From contig JAEVLN010000003.1 in NCBI GenBank assembly GCA_018350325.1, positions 1,261,985 through 1,325,984 of the forward strand: DNA of 64,000 nt, given 5' to 3'. Source of the DNA: Globodera rostochiensis. Lineage: Eukaryota; Nematoda; Chromadorea; Rhabditida; Heteroderidae. This document shows positions 12,000-24,438 of the stretch, one piece after another (position 1 is the stretch's first letter; the number at the start of each line of letters is the position of its first letter). The position numbers and the translations under genes were made by a program. Below the pieces are notes generated by a model. That model ran no database searches. It saw only the letters and a list, made by a program, of their open reading frames with translations, and had not been told where the DNA came from.

Positions 12000-13449
12000 G
12001 GAGAGAAAGTGGAGGGCCTTTTGGTCATTTGAAGAGATCTGCTAATTGCGATGATTTTACTCTGATCACCACACACCGTGTTCAGTAATTTTGATGCTTA
12101 AAACTCTTGACATTCAACCCTGAGGCTTTTTTCGGGTTTTTAACATTTAAAAGAATGGACATTGTCAAGCATCACTTAATTAAAAAACAGATTTAAGCTG
12201 AGTTGAACATTTTCGAAGCAAATAATTTGGGGTGTAAGTGCTGAAAATTTTGATGAATAATAGACCGGTTCGGTTTCGGATTATTCTTTAGAGATTAATT
12301 TTAAAAATTTGTTTGAAAGTCTTTTCCCCTTTAAAGTGCCGGTAGCCGAGTATCGGTTGAAAAGAACAAACCGCACTTTAGAAAAATTTTTGAAATTTTA
12401 ATTACCGAGGAGCCCCCCCCCCCTCCGCCAACAAACATCCAGCAAAAAAGAATATAAATGTTGGGGGGGGGGGCGTTGTTCATCGATGGTCAGAGAAAAT
12501 GTGAAGACACACAAAAGGAGGACGAAGAAGACACAGAAAGTGAAGTGAAGTGAAGTGCAGCAACACAACCACCACAAAATGCGGAGGATTGATTCTTTAT
12601 CCCCCCCCCCCTCCTTCCTCTTCCATTCTTCCCTTCCCTTCCCCCCCTCTTGTCATCCATCCGTCCTCTTCCCCCCTCATCCATTCATCCATCACTCACT
12701 TCCTTCCACTTCCACTTCCACCCGATCACCATTCTTCATAAGTCCGCCGTCGCCGATTTGTTTAACAATGGGCGAGACAATGCTCTTCTTCGCGTCCACC
12801 AATTGTCCCCCCCCCCACCACCCAGGAAGACGGACGGACGGACGGGGACAACCACCGAAAAATGTATATTTTTCGGGGAAAATGGCGGAAGGTGATCAAC
12901 GAGGGGATTATGATAGTGGTGATCTGTTGTTTCGATGTGTTGCTTGGGCATCATCCCTACCATTATCTGGGATATCGCTGAGAATCAACGGGATTTAGAA
13001 GAGATCTGTGCTTTGTGGCTTTTACAATATCCGACCGGAGATTGCTGAGCATTTTCGTTTGGTCTCTTCATCCCCGAAGGGCATTTTCCCCGACCAGTCG
13101 GGGACTATTCCCCCGCCACCACCCCGACGCGGGCGGGGGGCCGGTCTCCTCCGTCCCCGATTCTCGTCCCAAGTGAGAACAATGGCGCAAGTGAATGGGT
13201 GGTGGTGGCCCATTCATGAATTGGTTAGTGTCCGTTGAAAAGGAGTCGGGCCCGTGCAGGACGTCCATCAGTTTCGGAAGATACAAATCAAAATGAGAAA
13301 AAACCTTCAGCCAAAAACTCTCAAAATTTGCTCAAAAATCTATAAAAAATTTAACTTTTGGATTTTCAGTGGAAAATCAAAAACTTCAAACTTCTTCTCT
13401 CTGTTTTTTCAGCTGAAACCCTCAAATATTTCAACTTTAAACAGCGATA
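12000..13449. other. intergenic, low complexity
   Basis: About 1.45 kb between the stomatin stop and the next start. It holds C runs at 12411, 12600 and 12808, a pyrimidine-rich stretch at 12600-12730 and no supported gene. The open frames on both strands are low-complexity shadows. Confidence 0.5.
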
Positions 13450-14325
13450 ATGTCGTCCAGTCGGCTGCTGTTTCCGTTAGCTTTGCTCGCAGCAAATTCA
13501 TTTTTGGTATTCGCAAAATGCGACGAAGCCTCAAAAGCCGCCGAATTGGTTCGTTCGTTCCCAGAATTTTCCTCCACATGAAGAGTTTAAAAATTAAATG
13601 GCCAAATCCTTTTTTAACCATTTTTGTGTTCCCGATGGAAAGAATTTTAGACCGCTCGGTCTCGAAGGTCGGCCAAGTGCTACAATGATGTGGACATAGC
13701 AAAATACCGTAATGGCCTGTCCTCAATGTTTTCGTTCCAAAACGCATTGCGCGAGCCGTCGGTCGGCCCGCGTCATGTGCGACAGCAGGTGAAACGAAAA
13801 GGAAACGCTTAGAAACGAAATTAAAATTATTTATTATTTTGAAATATTTAATTTACAATTTCTTTGCCCAGCCAGCCAAAATGGACGGCTTTAGTGCTTC
13901 CACCGGTGCCGCTGCCGGTGCCGGCGGATCCGGCAATGTTTATTGGATGTCGTCGGACCCGAACTCGCCAGACCTGCAGGCGTGGACGGGCGTGAACGGC
14001 GCCGCCCCTGCAGCAGGCGCACCGCAATCGATGGGGTGAGAGATTTGCCCGTGGGGTTTTTAAATTTATTTTTACAATCCCCCAGGGCTTCTGCCTCGGG
14101 CGGTGCCGTTGCCTCATCGCCTTCAGTGAACACGTACGGCATCCAACAGCAGCAGTCGCTCTCTGCGCAACAACCGCCATCACAACAACCGCAACAGCAG
14201 TCGATGGCCATGGCATTGCCACAGCAACAGCAACAAGTTCAGCAGCAGCAGCCAATTTCAATGATGCCCATGCAATATCAGCAGGTCACGTGAAAAACAG
14301 CGCCAATTATAAAAATGTGCCTGAC

Positions 14326-14358
<33 letters not shown>

Positions 14359-15295
14359 CCGGCTCTATGAAACAGTACTGAAAGATGTGAAACGGTCATT
14401 GAAGACATGCGCACATCTTTTACTATTTTACCTGATCACTGATCACGGTCACGGATTTTTTTTCGTTCACGTCCATCCCTGGCCCCGACCCCGAGGCCTT
14501 CGACATTTTCCCTCGACATGCCGTCCCCGAAAAACCCCGGCCCAGAAGGGTCGGGCCCCAATCCAAATTTTAACTTTTCGTCATCATTAGGGCGGAGCAT
14601 ATGGCTATGGTCAACAAGGCTACGGTACCGGAGGAGGAGGAGGTTACGGTAGCTCTGCTGGTCAAATGCCGATGTCCCCGTACTCCTCCTACTTGGAGAA
14701 ACAGATCAGCACTTATCCGTATGCAATTTGTGTTAGGAGACAAAATTTTAAATTTGTTTTGGTAGGGAACTTTGACTAATTTTAGAATTGTCCCAAAACT
14801 TTAAACAATTTGCTAATGTCGTTCCGAACCTTAAGTGTAATGATCTACACCCTATCGGAGTGTTTACCGTGCCAAAATGCCAAACGTTTCCTTGCCGTCC
14901 ATTACCCGGACGTACGTGCCCATTACCTGGAGCTGTCCGGCAACGAACCGTGGCAACAGCAGCTGCAAATTGACCTACAATACCTAACCGGGGTTAGGGC
15001 AAAAAAAAACAATTCAGGAATTGATGTACTTTTGTGGAAGGCGGTAGCCTTCTTCTACCCGCCCGAAAAAACGCTTTACTCCATGCCGAATTTAATAACT
15101 TTCCCACATTATTTCAGGCCATCACTTTTCCATACATTTTCGTCTGTGGCCAATACATTGGAGGTCATTTTTTAGAATTTAAAGACGAATTTTAGTGGAA
15201 CTTTTGCAGGCGCCTCTGAACTGTTCGAACTACACGAAAGCGGTCAATTGCGACGAATGGTCTCACAATGTTTAAAGCCGACGACACCAAAATGA
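13450..15295 (+). CDS. secreted Gln/Gly-rich protein with C-terminal glutaredoxin domain
   Basis: Eight exons (13450-13548, 13651-13788, 13872-14035, 14086-14284, 14591-14731, 14786-14992, 15118-15163, 15210-15295) close to 359 residues. Residues 1-22 look like a signal peptide (SRLLFPLALLAANSFLVFA then KCDE). A basic segment, a Gly/Ala region, a Gln-rich block (about 140-195) and a GYGQQGYGTGGGGGYG block follow. From about residue 255 there is a glutaredoxin fold: VMIYTLSECLPCQNAKRFL holds the CxxC active site, ITFPYIFVCGQYIGG the cis-Pro and glutathione-binding loop, and GASELFELHESGQL the last helix. Glutaredoxins reduce disulfides with glutathione, normally in the cytosol or mitochondria, so a secretory signal is unusual. 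A shorter form could start at 13881, which would lack the signal peptide. No close relative of the N-terminal half is recognised. Confidence 0.75.
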
Positions 15296-15524
15296 TTAAA
15301 ATTGGCGCTCATTTGTTGTTAAATTATTTTGGTGATTTGTACATTTCTCGACATTGTATCGACAGCGATATTTGCATTGATTTCAACCAAACATGCACGA
15401 AAAGATAAAGCAATTAGTCCAAAAACACTGCTTGGGCCCAAACTTAAATTGGGAATTTCTGAAGGCAAAAAGGGGTATTAATGTTTAAACGAGTTATTTG
15501 TAATAAATAAATCTTGACCCCAAA
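15296..15524. other. 3' flank of the glutaredoxin gene
   Basis: AT-rich, containing AATAAATAAA near 15500 that could serve as a polyadenylation signal. Nothing else seen. Confidence 0.35.
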
Positions 15525-16120
15525 TTCGAGCAATTTTTCGAAAAAATCGCTTTTCTGTAACAAAATCATTCAAAATGGCATATTCATTGCTTTTCCGTAG
15601 TCCTGACATGCATTTTTAATATTTTTTAAGACTCGCAAATGTTTTTATTTTTTTTGAATTATTCGACTGGATGTTCGAACTCGGGTTCGGGGTTCGACAT
15701 TCGCAAAATCCGAGCTCGGATTCGTGTTCCACGCATAATTTTACCCTAGAAAATGTGCATTTTAAATTCGGGATCCCCAATTCCCGAGGATTGCCGGCTC
15801 GAGGAACTTTTAGCCGTCGAATTGTTAGACATTGCTCTCGCTGTCTGTCACACACTGCCTCTATCACCTTTTACTCTCGTCTCTTTTCCTCTCTATTTCC
15901 TCCACTATTTCCACACTTTTGTCGTTATCTCTGCACTCGTCTGCTCTTTTTATTTTTAGAGTTTTGGACCCCATACAAAAAAATATTCACCAATTCCATA
16001 AATTGACGACTATCCCTCCATTGGTTGCTTCTGCCTCCTTTGCCTGCCTTCTTTGCCGCATTTAGTCGGAACTAAATGCAATTTTTGGAAAGCGGTCGGG
16101 GACGCCCGACCGCGCAAAAG
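15525..16120 (+). repeat. 596-bp dispersed repeat, copy 2
   Basis: Near-identical to 3649-4244 in the same orientation, including the terminal hairpin GCGGTCGGG / CCCGACCGC at about 16094-16115. Similarity ends sharply at GCAAAAG (16120). The high identity 12 kb apart suggests recent copying or gene conversion. Confidence 0.85.
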
Positions 16121-16500
16121 CACTCGAGATTTTTTAAAAGAAGAATTTTAAAAATCCGTTTTTTGGCGGGCATTATTTTAGTCTCGACAAAGCCATTTTT
16201 AGGTGTGCATTTTTTGAAAAATTTGGAAAAATCGATCTTCAGGGTGTGCTTTTTTTATTTTATTGCATTTTTATCAAAAAGTCTAAAGTAGGCGAATAGT
16301 ACTTATTAAGTGCTAAAAACTCGGTGAAAAACGATCGCTGTGAGCTAAAAAGGAAAAATACCCAAAACTTCTGCATTGTAAAGTTTATGCTACGCAGTGA
16401 CTAAACTATTAAATTCAAGTTTTAATTGCGACGAGACGACTTTATTTTATCATATTTTCGATTTTTTAGCATTTGTGTTTAATAAATATTATTCATAAAA
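16121..16500. other. upstream region of RPS3 with decayed repeat
   Basis: The stretch at about 16150-16275 (GTGTGCATTTTTTGAAAAATT and a following ATCGATCTTCAGGGTGTGC) resembles the interior of the hAT-like elements at 31567 and 59630 and is probably an old fragment. The last 100 bases before the RPS3 ATG should hold its promoter. Confidence 0.4.
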
Positions 16501-18899
16501 ATGGCGCAACAACAAGCGATAACGAAGAAGCGTAAAGCTGTGCAGGACGGGATTTTTAAGGCTGAGCTGAACAACTTTCTCATGAAGGTTAACAATATTA
16601 TCAATTTGGCAATCCTGCAGAATGGGTGTCCCAAATTTTTTTTCAAAAAATGAAAACATTTTATAAAGTCGTTAGAAAATAGTTTTTAGGGCTGTTCTGG
16701 GACGTAGAATCCGAATCTGACCTCCATTTTGTCCGATTTCGAACCCCGGACCCGAATTCGAATTTTTCAAAAAATCGATTTTCTAAATTTTAAAATAAAT
16801 ATTGAAAAAGGTAGTTTCCGGGGTTTTCTGATGCGTAGAATTTGAATCTGATATCCAAAAACTCAAATTAATGCGTTTGATTGTTTGTTTTTGCAAAAAA
16901 AAAATATATTTTTTGAAAAAAAAGTCTATTACCAAAATCAAATAATTGATGAAATCTTAGACAAAATCAAAGATTTGACAAAATCTAAGGTCAGATTCGT
17001 GATCAGCACCCCTGAAACCCCACGGACATAAATTTTTAGCTCAAATAACAAAGTATGAAGTAGGGACACCCATTCTGCAGGATTGCCATCAATTTAACGT
17101 TTTTTCCCTAGTCATCTACTCCTCAAATATAAAGTTGCTTTTATTGTTAGTTAGCTTTTCTCCACCACCATTACCTATGTAGCTTTCATAAAATTAGAAG
17201 CTAATGTCGAATTTACGCAATTACGATTTACTTTAAGGAATTGGCCGAGGACGGCTACTCGGGCGTCGAGGTACGCCGCGCTCCATCCCGCACCGAAGTG
17301 ATCATTATGGCAACGCGCACGCAGAGCGTGCTCGGCGAGCGCGGGAAGCGCATCCGCGAGCTGACCGCACTCGTGCAGAAGCGGTTCGGCTACTCCGCCG
17401 GACAAATTGAGGTTTGTTGGGGGTGTCTTAGTCATAAAAAAACTAAAAGCTCTCCGTAAAAACCTAATTTCTCAAATTTAATTTTCATCAACACGAAACT
17501 AATAAGGCAAATGTTGGCACTGGGTATGTGTGGATTTTTCAATAAAAACTACAAATTTGTAGCTCTACGCAGAGAAGGTGTCCAGCAGAGGACTGTGCGC
17601 GGTGGCCCAGTGCGAGTCGCTGCGCTACAAGGTATAGAAATGCGTTTGAACACCATATTTGGGAAAAAACTTATTTTTTGAATTGGGGGTAAGCCATTTC
17701 ATCAACTCCTACCTCATCACCAATCAAGACCGTGCAACTTGCTTCAACCTAATCGATTCAGAAATTCTTAAAGCCACTCGAAAGATAAACTAACATTAAC
17801 TTTTTTGATACTTGTCCAATCGCTTTCAGATCTTTCGAGCGGCTTTAATAATTTCTGAATCGGTTGAAGCTGAAGCATGTTATAGCCCCGGTTTTGGTTA
17901 GTGATGAGATGAGGGAGACCCTTTGAGTTTAATATAATTTTTAACGATCGCTCAATCTGTTTTCGAAATCGAATTTTAAAGTCTTAAAACTGATAGCTTT
18001 TCCCCAAAAGTTGGTCGGTGGTCTCGCCGTGCGTCGCGCCTGCTACGGTGTGTTGCGCTTTATCATGGAGAGCGGGGCACGCGGATGCGAAATTGTGGTC
18101 AGCGGCAAGTTGCGTGGCCAGCGTGCCAAGGCGATGAAGTTTGTGGATGGCGTGATGATCCATTCTGGTCACCCAGTCATCGAGTACATACAGGAGGCGG
18201 TTCGCCATGTGCAGATGCGTCAAGGTTTTTTTTGGCGACATATGTGCGGATCCGGACAGTTTGGCGCGATCAGTTATAACTATAACATAATCGCTAGGGA
18301 AGCAAGTCAACGGCCTCATTTATCAGTGAAAAAATCATTTATGTTAAGAAACTGGCCGCCTGTTGGTTTTCCGATCTTATCATTTTTGGTGGAATTTTCG
18401 GTGTTATGGTCCTAAAAAATGAAAATTGCAATTTAATTAATACACTTGTAGTTTTTCGAGATTATTCGTTTTTTCCATTTTCTTCCCTCCTAGGAGTGTT
18501 GGGCATCAAGGTGAAGATTATGTTGCCGCATGACCCGAAGGGGCAGCAGGGACCGCGCAATCCGTTGCCCGACCACATTCAGGTGCGCACAAATATAATT
18601 GAAGAATAATTTACGGGTTAATTTTTTTTAGTCATGAGATCATACCTTACCACGGATTCAATTAAAAAATGTGATTAGGTTGTACTAGTAGATTGTAACC
18701 AAAACCTAACCCATACCGTTAGGCTACCAATAGATTTATTATTTTTTAATTCATTATTTAGGTCAAAGAGCCGCCCATCGACGTTGTGCCCACCACTCCG
18801 TACTCCGAACATCGCGACCAGATGCCCATGCCCATGGGAGCGCCGCCGACGGCGCCACAGCTTCAACCTCCAAGTGGTCAAGTTCAGCCACACTTCTGA
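16501..18899 (+). CDS. RPS3: 40S ribosomal protein S3
   Basis: Six exons (16501-16587, 17238-17411, 17563-17631, 18011-18224, 18494-18582, 18762-18899) close to 256 residues; the usual length is about 243. Small-subunit protein at the mRNA entry channel; in other animals it also has a DNA-repair endonuclease role. Diagnostic blocks: [20 protein letters not shown], the KH domain with [57 protein letters not shown], and [17 protein letters not shown]. The C-terminal tail is Pro/Gln/Met-rich and longer than in vertebrates. Acceptors at 17237 and 18010 end AAG. Intron 1 contains a complete MITE and intron 3 a fold-back repeat. Confidence 0.97.
16608..17087. mobile_element. 480-bp MITE with perfect 25-bp terminal inverted repeats, inside RPS3 intron 1
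   Basis: The left end 16608-16632 (starting GGCAATCCTGCAG) and right end 17063-17087 are perfect reverse complements over 25 bases. The 8 bases ATCAATTT flank both sides (16600-16607 and 17088-17095) as a target-site duplication. No coding capacity. An 8-bp duplication fits hAT, P or Merlin transposases; ends starting GG point towards Merlin, but this is inference. Confidence 0.92.
17712..17908. repeat. fold-back element in RPS3 intron 3
   Basis: The left arm 17712-17786 and right arm 17830-17908 are imperfect reverse complements over about 75-79 bases, with long perfect stretches such as GATTCAGAAATT and CTCGAAAGAT. A spacer of 43 bases separates them. This may be a diverged MITE; ends and target duplication are not clear. 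Confidence 0.8.
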
Positions 18900-19212
18900 C
18901 GAGATTGCTCTGTTATTGTCGTTGTTGTGGAAAATTGATGATGATGAATTGAGGACGATATTTGTTTTATTGTTCCTTTTAAGCGTCATTTTTTGTTCAG
19001 CTAAAAATATTGTTGTTTGTTGGACTTGGTTTTGATTTTTTGATAGAGGCGAGAGCATCGTATGGGGAATGGATGGATTTCTCGAAAAGTCTAAAGCTTT
19101 GAGCTGTATCGCATAGCCATATGGTCGCTTTCTGCCTCCTGTTTTGTTGCTCATGCCATTTTCTATTAGATTATTCATCTTCGGATTTTCCTTTAGTCAT
19201 TTTTTTTTGGAG

Positions 19213-21898
19213 ATGAGTGGCGGTGTCTACGGCGGAGGTAATGTTTTTTGAGCTGTGTACCATTTCATTTGCTATTTCGTTTAGACGACGTTGGTGCGCT
19301 GGTGTTTGACCCCGGTTCGCATAGGTAAGGGGGCGGGGTGGAATTATGAATGAATCGGCAGCAGAAGTTGCCAAATTTCTTTGGTCAGGCAATTGTCGTG
19401 TGGCCAGAATCAAATAAAACTGCTTACCAAATTGAGTCGAGACCGATCCGGGGACGTAGAGATTAAACGAAGTTCCAAAACCACCAAATTCGTTTCGTTT
19501 TTTTTCAAAGTTTCCGCGTTGGCTATGGCGGCGAGGAATTTCCGCGCTACGACATTCCGGCACGCATCGGCGTCCGTCCATTGCCCAATGTCGTCGATGA
19601 TCCGTCGTCGCAGACGACGACTGACGCGACCATCGAAGAGGTGGCCACCGGACGCAAGCAGCAACAACGAGATGGCATCAAGTTTGAGCAGTACATTGGC
19701 ACCACCAGGTTGAACCTGCCCCGTGCCGACATGGAGGTGAAGCCGTACATGCGAGAGGGCATGGGTATGTGTGTGTGGCAATGAGAAGTTTAGAACGTTT
19801 TTGCATGCCATTAAAATTACTGTTTTCATTAGGAGAAAGGGTCTTTTACCTTTACTCATTGCATTTCAGTGGAGGATTGGGATCTGTTTGAGAAGATGCT
19901 TGACTACATCTACGGCCCTTGTCTTGGAGCAGGCAAAACAAAAAAATGTATTCTTGAATTTTTCTAAATTTTTATCTTCAGAGAGTCGTGAACATGGCGC
20001 ACTCTTCACAGAACCACCGGTTTTTTGTATATAAATGTGTGTTTTGAAATGTTTTCTTAAATTTTAGTGGAACCCAAAGGAAAAACGACAGCGCCTGACG
20101 GAGCTGGTGTTCGAAAAATATGGCGCGCCCGCCTACTATTTGGCCAAGAATGCTGTGCTGGCCGCGTGTGTATTTTACATTAAAAAATAAAAACGCTTGT
20201 CTTCTAACTTTTTCAAGTATTTTCACACATTTCAAAACTGATATGAATAACCGAAAATTTTCCATAAATTTGAGATGAATATTTTAAATAACATAAATGT
20301 TTTTAATATATCGGTTGTTTTGGTAATTTATCTTTGAGTTTGACAGATTTGCCAGCGGTCGCACCGCCGGTTTGGTCATCGACAGTGGTGCCACGCACAC
20401 ATCCGCAGTGCCGGTCTATGACGGATATTGCGTAACAAATTGTGCATTTTTTGTTACTTTTCGGCATTTTGCGATACATTAAAACCAAAAAATAAAATAA
20501 TAGAATTTTCTCCTTTTGCTCTGCGGGCTCAATTTTAGATTAAAAAAAAAATGCAAAAATAAATAAACATTGTAGTTAAATGTTGCCAATTAAGCTGTGG
20601 TCAAATCACCGGTCGGCGGTGATTTCATTGTGGACCAATGTCGAAAAATGTTGGTCAAGGAAGGCGTGGACATAGTGCCCTACTACAAAGTGGCATCGAA
20701 GGTTGGTTGACGGGACCCCCTTCTCGGGGAAGTTTGGAATTTGACTTTCTTTAGAGAGAAGTCAAAGAAGGCGACGCGCCCATTTGGACAACGCGCGCCA
20801 ATTTGCCGCCGGTGACGCAAAGCTACGAGTCGTATATGAGCACGGTGAGTGTTGGAGTCGTTTCATTTTCGAAAAGGGTATTTATTGTTTTGGAAAGTCG
20901 AGGCCAATTCAATGAAAGCGTTTGTTTTAATTACGTTAATCATTTCAGCAAGTGGTGGAGGACTTGATCCAGTCCATTCTGCAACTGTGCGAGGCGCCAA
21001 TTGACTACGAGTTTATGGACAAACTGCCGGCGGTGCAATACGGATTTCCGTGTTTGTACCAAAATTCGAAAAATACTTTGCTTTAGCCTACTTTAAATTT
21101 TGTTAACGAAAATTATGGCATTACAACATTTTTTTAACTTTCTTCCAAAATATAAGGCACCCAAATTCGTCAGGTGGCTATCGACGCGATTTTCACGCGG
21201 AACGTGCCAAAATCCCGGAGGCGCTGTTCGACTTAAAACACGCGGACCTCAGTGAGACGGAACGCGCCACGCTGATGAGTGTGGCACAAGTGGCGCTCAC
21301 CTCGTGCAACACTTGCGACATCGACATTCGGCCGGTATGTGAATTTAACTTTGCCTGGGGTTTAAATCCAAATTTTTTTGAGTGAACATTTTATTTTTTA
21401 CTCAAACATTTAGTCGCTGTACAGCAATTTGATCGTCACCGGCGGCAATTCGCTGATCGTCGGGTTTACTGATCGGCTCAACCACGACCTTGCTCAGAAC
21501 TGCCCAAGCGTGAGTATTTAGCCCAATAGTCCAGACCAGGGGACCATTTAGTTGTGTCGTATGTGGTTTGGTATCATACGAAGAAATTGTCATGCGCTGC
21601 TTCAACTACTAGTAGTAAACAGAAAAAACTTTATTTAAAAAGGATTTTTTCTTCAAAAATATGCTTACAATTAATTTTATATTTTATTTTTCAATAGCAC
21701 ATATCGTTCATTTACTTTTTACAGACCATCAAAATTCGAGTGTCCAACCCGAACTATTCGACCTCGACGGAACGTCGCTTCGGCGCATGGATCGGCGGTT
21801 CTATTGTCTCCTCGCTGGGCACCTTCCAACAGTTATGGATCTCCAAGGGCGAGTACGAAGAAAGCGGAAAGTCCATTGTGGAACGCAAATGTCCCTGA
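19213..21898 (+). CDS. ACTL6A: actin-like protein 6 (ACTL6A / BAF53), SWI/SNF and INO80-type complexes
   Basis: Thirteen exons (19213-19237, 19285-19324, 19511-19764, 19870-19932, 19982-20019, 20068-20165, 20347-20441, 20595-20701, 20755-20844, 20949-21051, 21174-21334, 21414-21509, 21725-21898) close exactly to 447 residues. It matches animal ACTL6A throughout: [83 protein letters not shown], and the end [18 protein letters not shown] then ERKCP. It binds the HSA helix of the remodeller ATPase in the nucleus; the C. elegans counterpart is SWSN-6. Intron 4 uses a GC donor (19933), and acceptors before 19511 and 20595 end AAG. It starts 314 bp after RPS3 on the same strand, a possible operon arrangement. 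An insert at about residues 40-60 is longer than in vertebrates. Confidence 0.95.
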
Positions 21899-22337
21899 CC
21901 CCTCCATCCAAAGCGTTCAAATTTTCATCAACTTGTTTGCATTAATTTTTGTGATTAAATTTTGGCTAGAACACACACGGCACAACTCGGGATATATTTA
22001 TTTAGTATGTTTTAATATAAAAGCATTATCAACAGTTGAGTTTAATGAACAATCTGGGGTGGAGACGCATTTGTTTCGGAATGATTCGATTGCCCATTTT
22101 CTTTTCCTATTAAAAAAAAACGGCGTATGCCCGGGCACCAGTCAATTTTCTAAGAATCGTATGATTGGGCTTTTCCTCTAGGCGTGCAATTCAAATTCGG
22201 TCTTTCCGTTTTACCAATTCTCGAGCTCGAATCGCAACAAACTAAAATAAAAATGGGGACGAAGACATCTTTTCTTTTCATCATCTGTTCAAGATCTTTG
22301 GCACGGAACGTCACGTCGTCCGCTTCATGGTGGTTTA
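21899..22337. other. convergent 3' flanks
   Basis: Between the convergent ACTL6A and TVP23 genes. AT-rich 3' untranslated sequence is expected on both strands; no further gene seen. Confidence 0.5.
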
Positions 22338-23653
<1,316 letters not shown>

Positions 23654-24076
23654 TTGTGCCTCAAAGTTGTAGGCCATACACAAGCAACAAAACTTTTGCT
23701 AACGAATGCACAACAAAAAACGGAATGACTAATATCGAAAATGAATTGAAACGTCTGGAGGATAATTTACATAAATGGAAACCAAGAAACCAACTCGATT
23801 TCTGTTGCTTTTGCTTTGGTGTTGTTTGTAGTAAACAAAACGCCAAACTTTTAAATAAATAACCGTTTTGGACGGATTAGCAAGTGAAGCAATATGTACA
23901 TATGAATAAGTAAATACAAAAAACAAACTCTTACTAGGAAGAAAGAAAAGGGTTATCCTCTCCTGTGGACCTTTTTTTTATATCGATTTTCATCTGATTT
24001 GTGAGCCCTTGAAAGGTCGTAAACACCGATGGAATTACATGCTCTCACAAATTTGTTGTTGGATTTTATTTATTTA
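23654..24076. other. upstream region of TVP23 next to the Helitron insertion
   Basis: AT-rich; the open frames on both strands show no family signal. Together with 31002-31844 it forms what must have been a continuous spacer of about 1.27 kb between two divergent genes before the Helitron entered. Confidence 0.45.
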
Positions 24077-24438
24077 CTAGCGGGTTAGGTGCGCCTAACG
24101 GCGCACCAACCGCTAGAAGGTACGATATTATGAACAGATTTGAAATTGAGAAAATGAAGAAATTGGATAGATTTGTACAAAGCATTATATCTCATAAACA
24201 TAATCGGTCCATAAGAATTTTTGCTTCGTCTATTCTTGCTTACAGGCATGCGACACACATTCCGACCCATGCGCTCTAACACATGCCTATAAGATTTTAG
24301 CACTAATCTAATAACTAAGTCTCCTACTAACAAAACAGCACTATTACCTTTTGTTCGTTTGATCACTCGGCGGCGCACATTTGAGATATCTCAATCAATA
24401 CAAATTCTATTTCTTGATCTCAACTACAATAAAACTAA

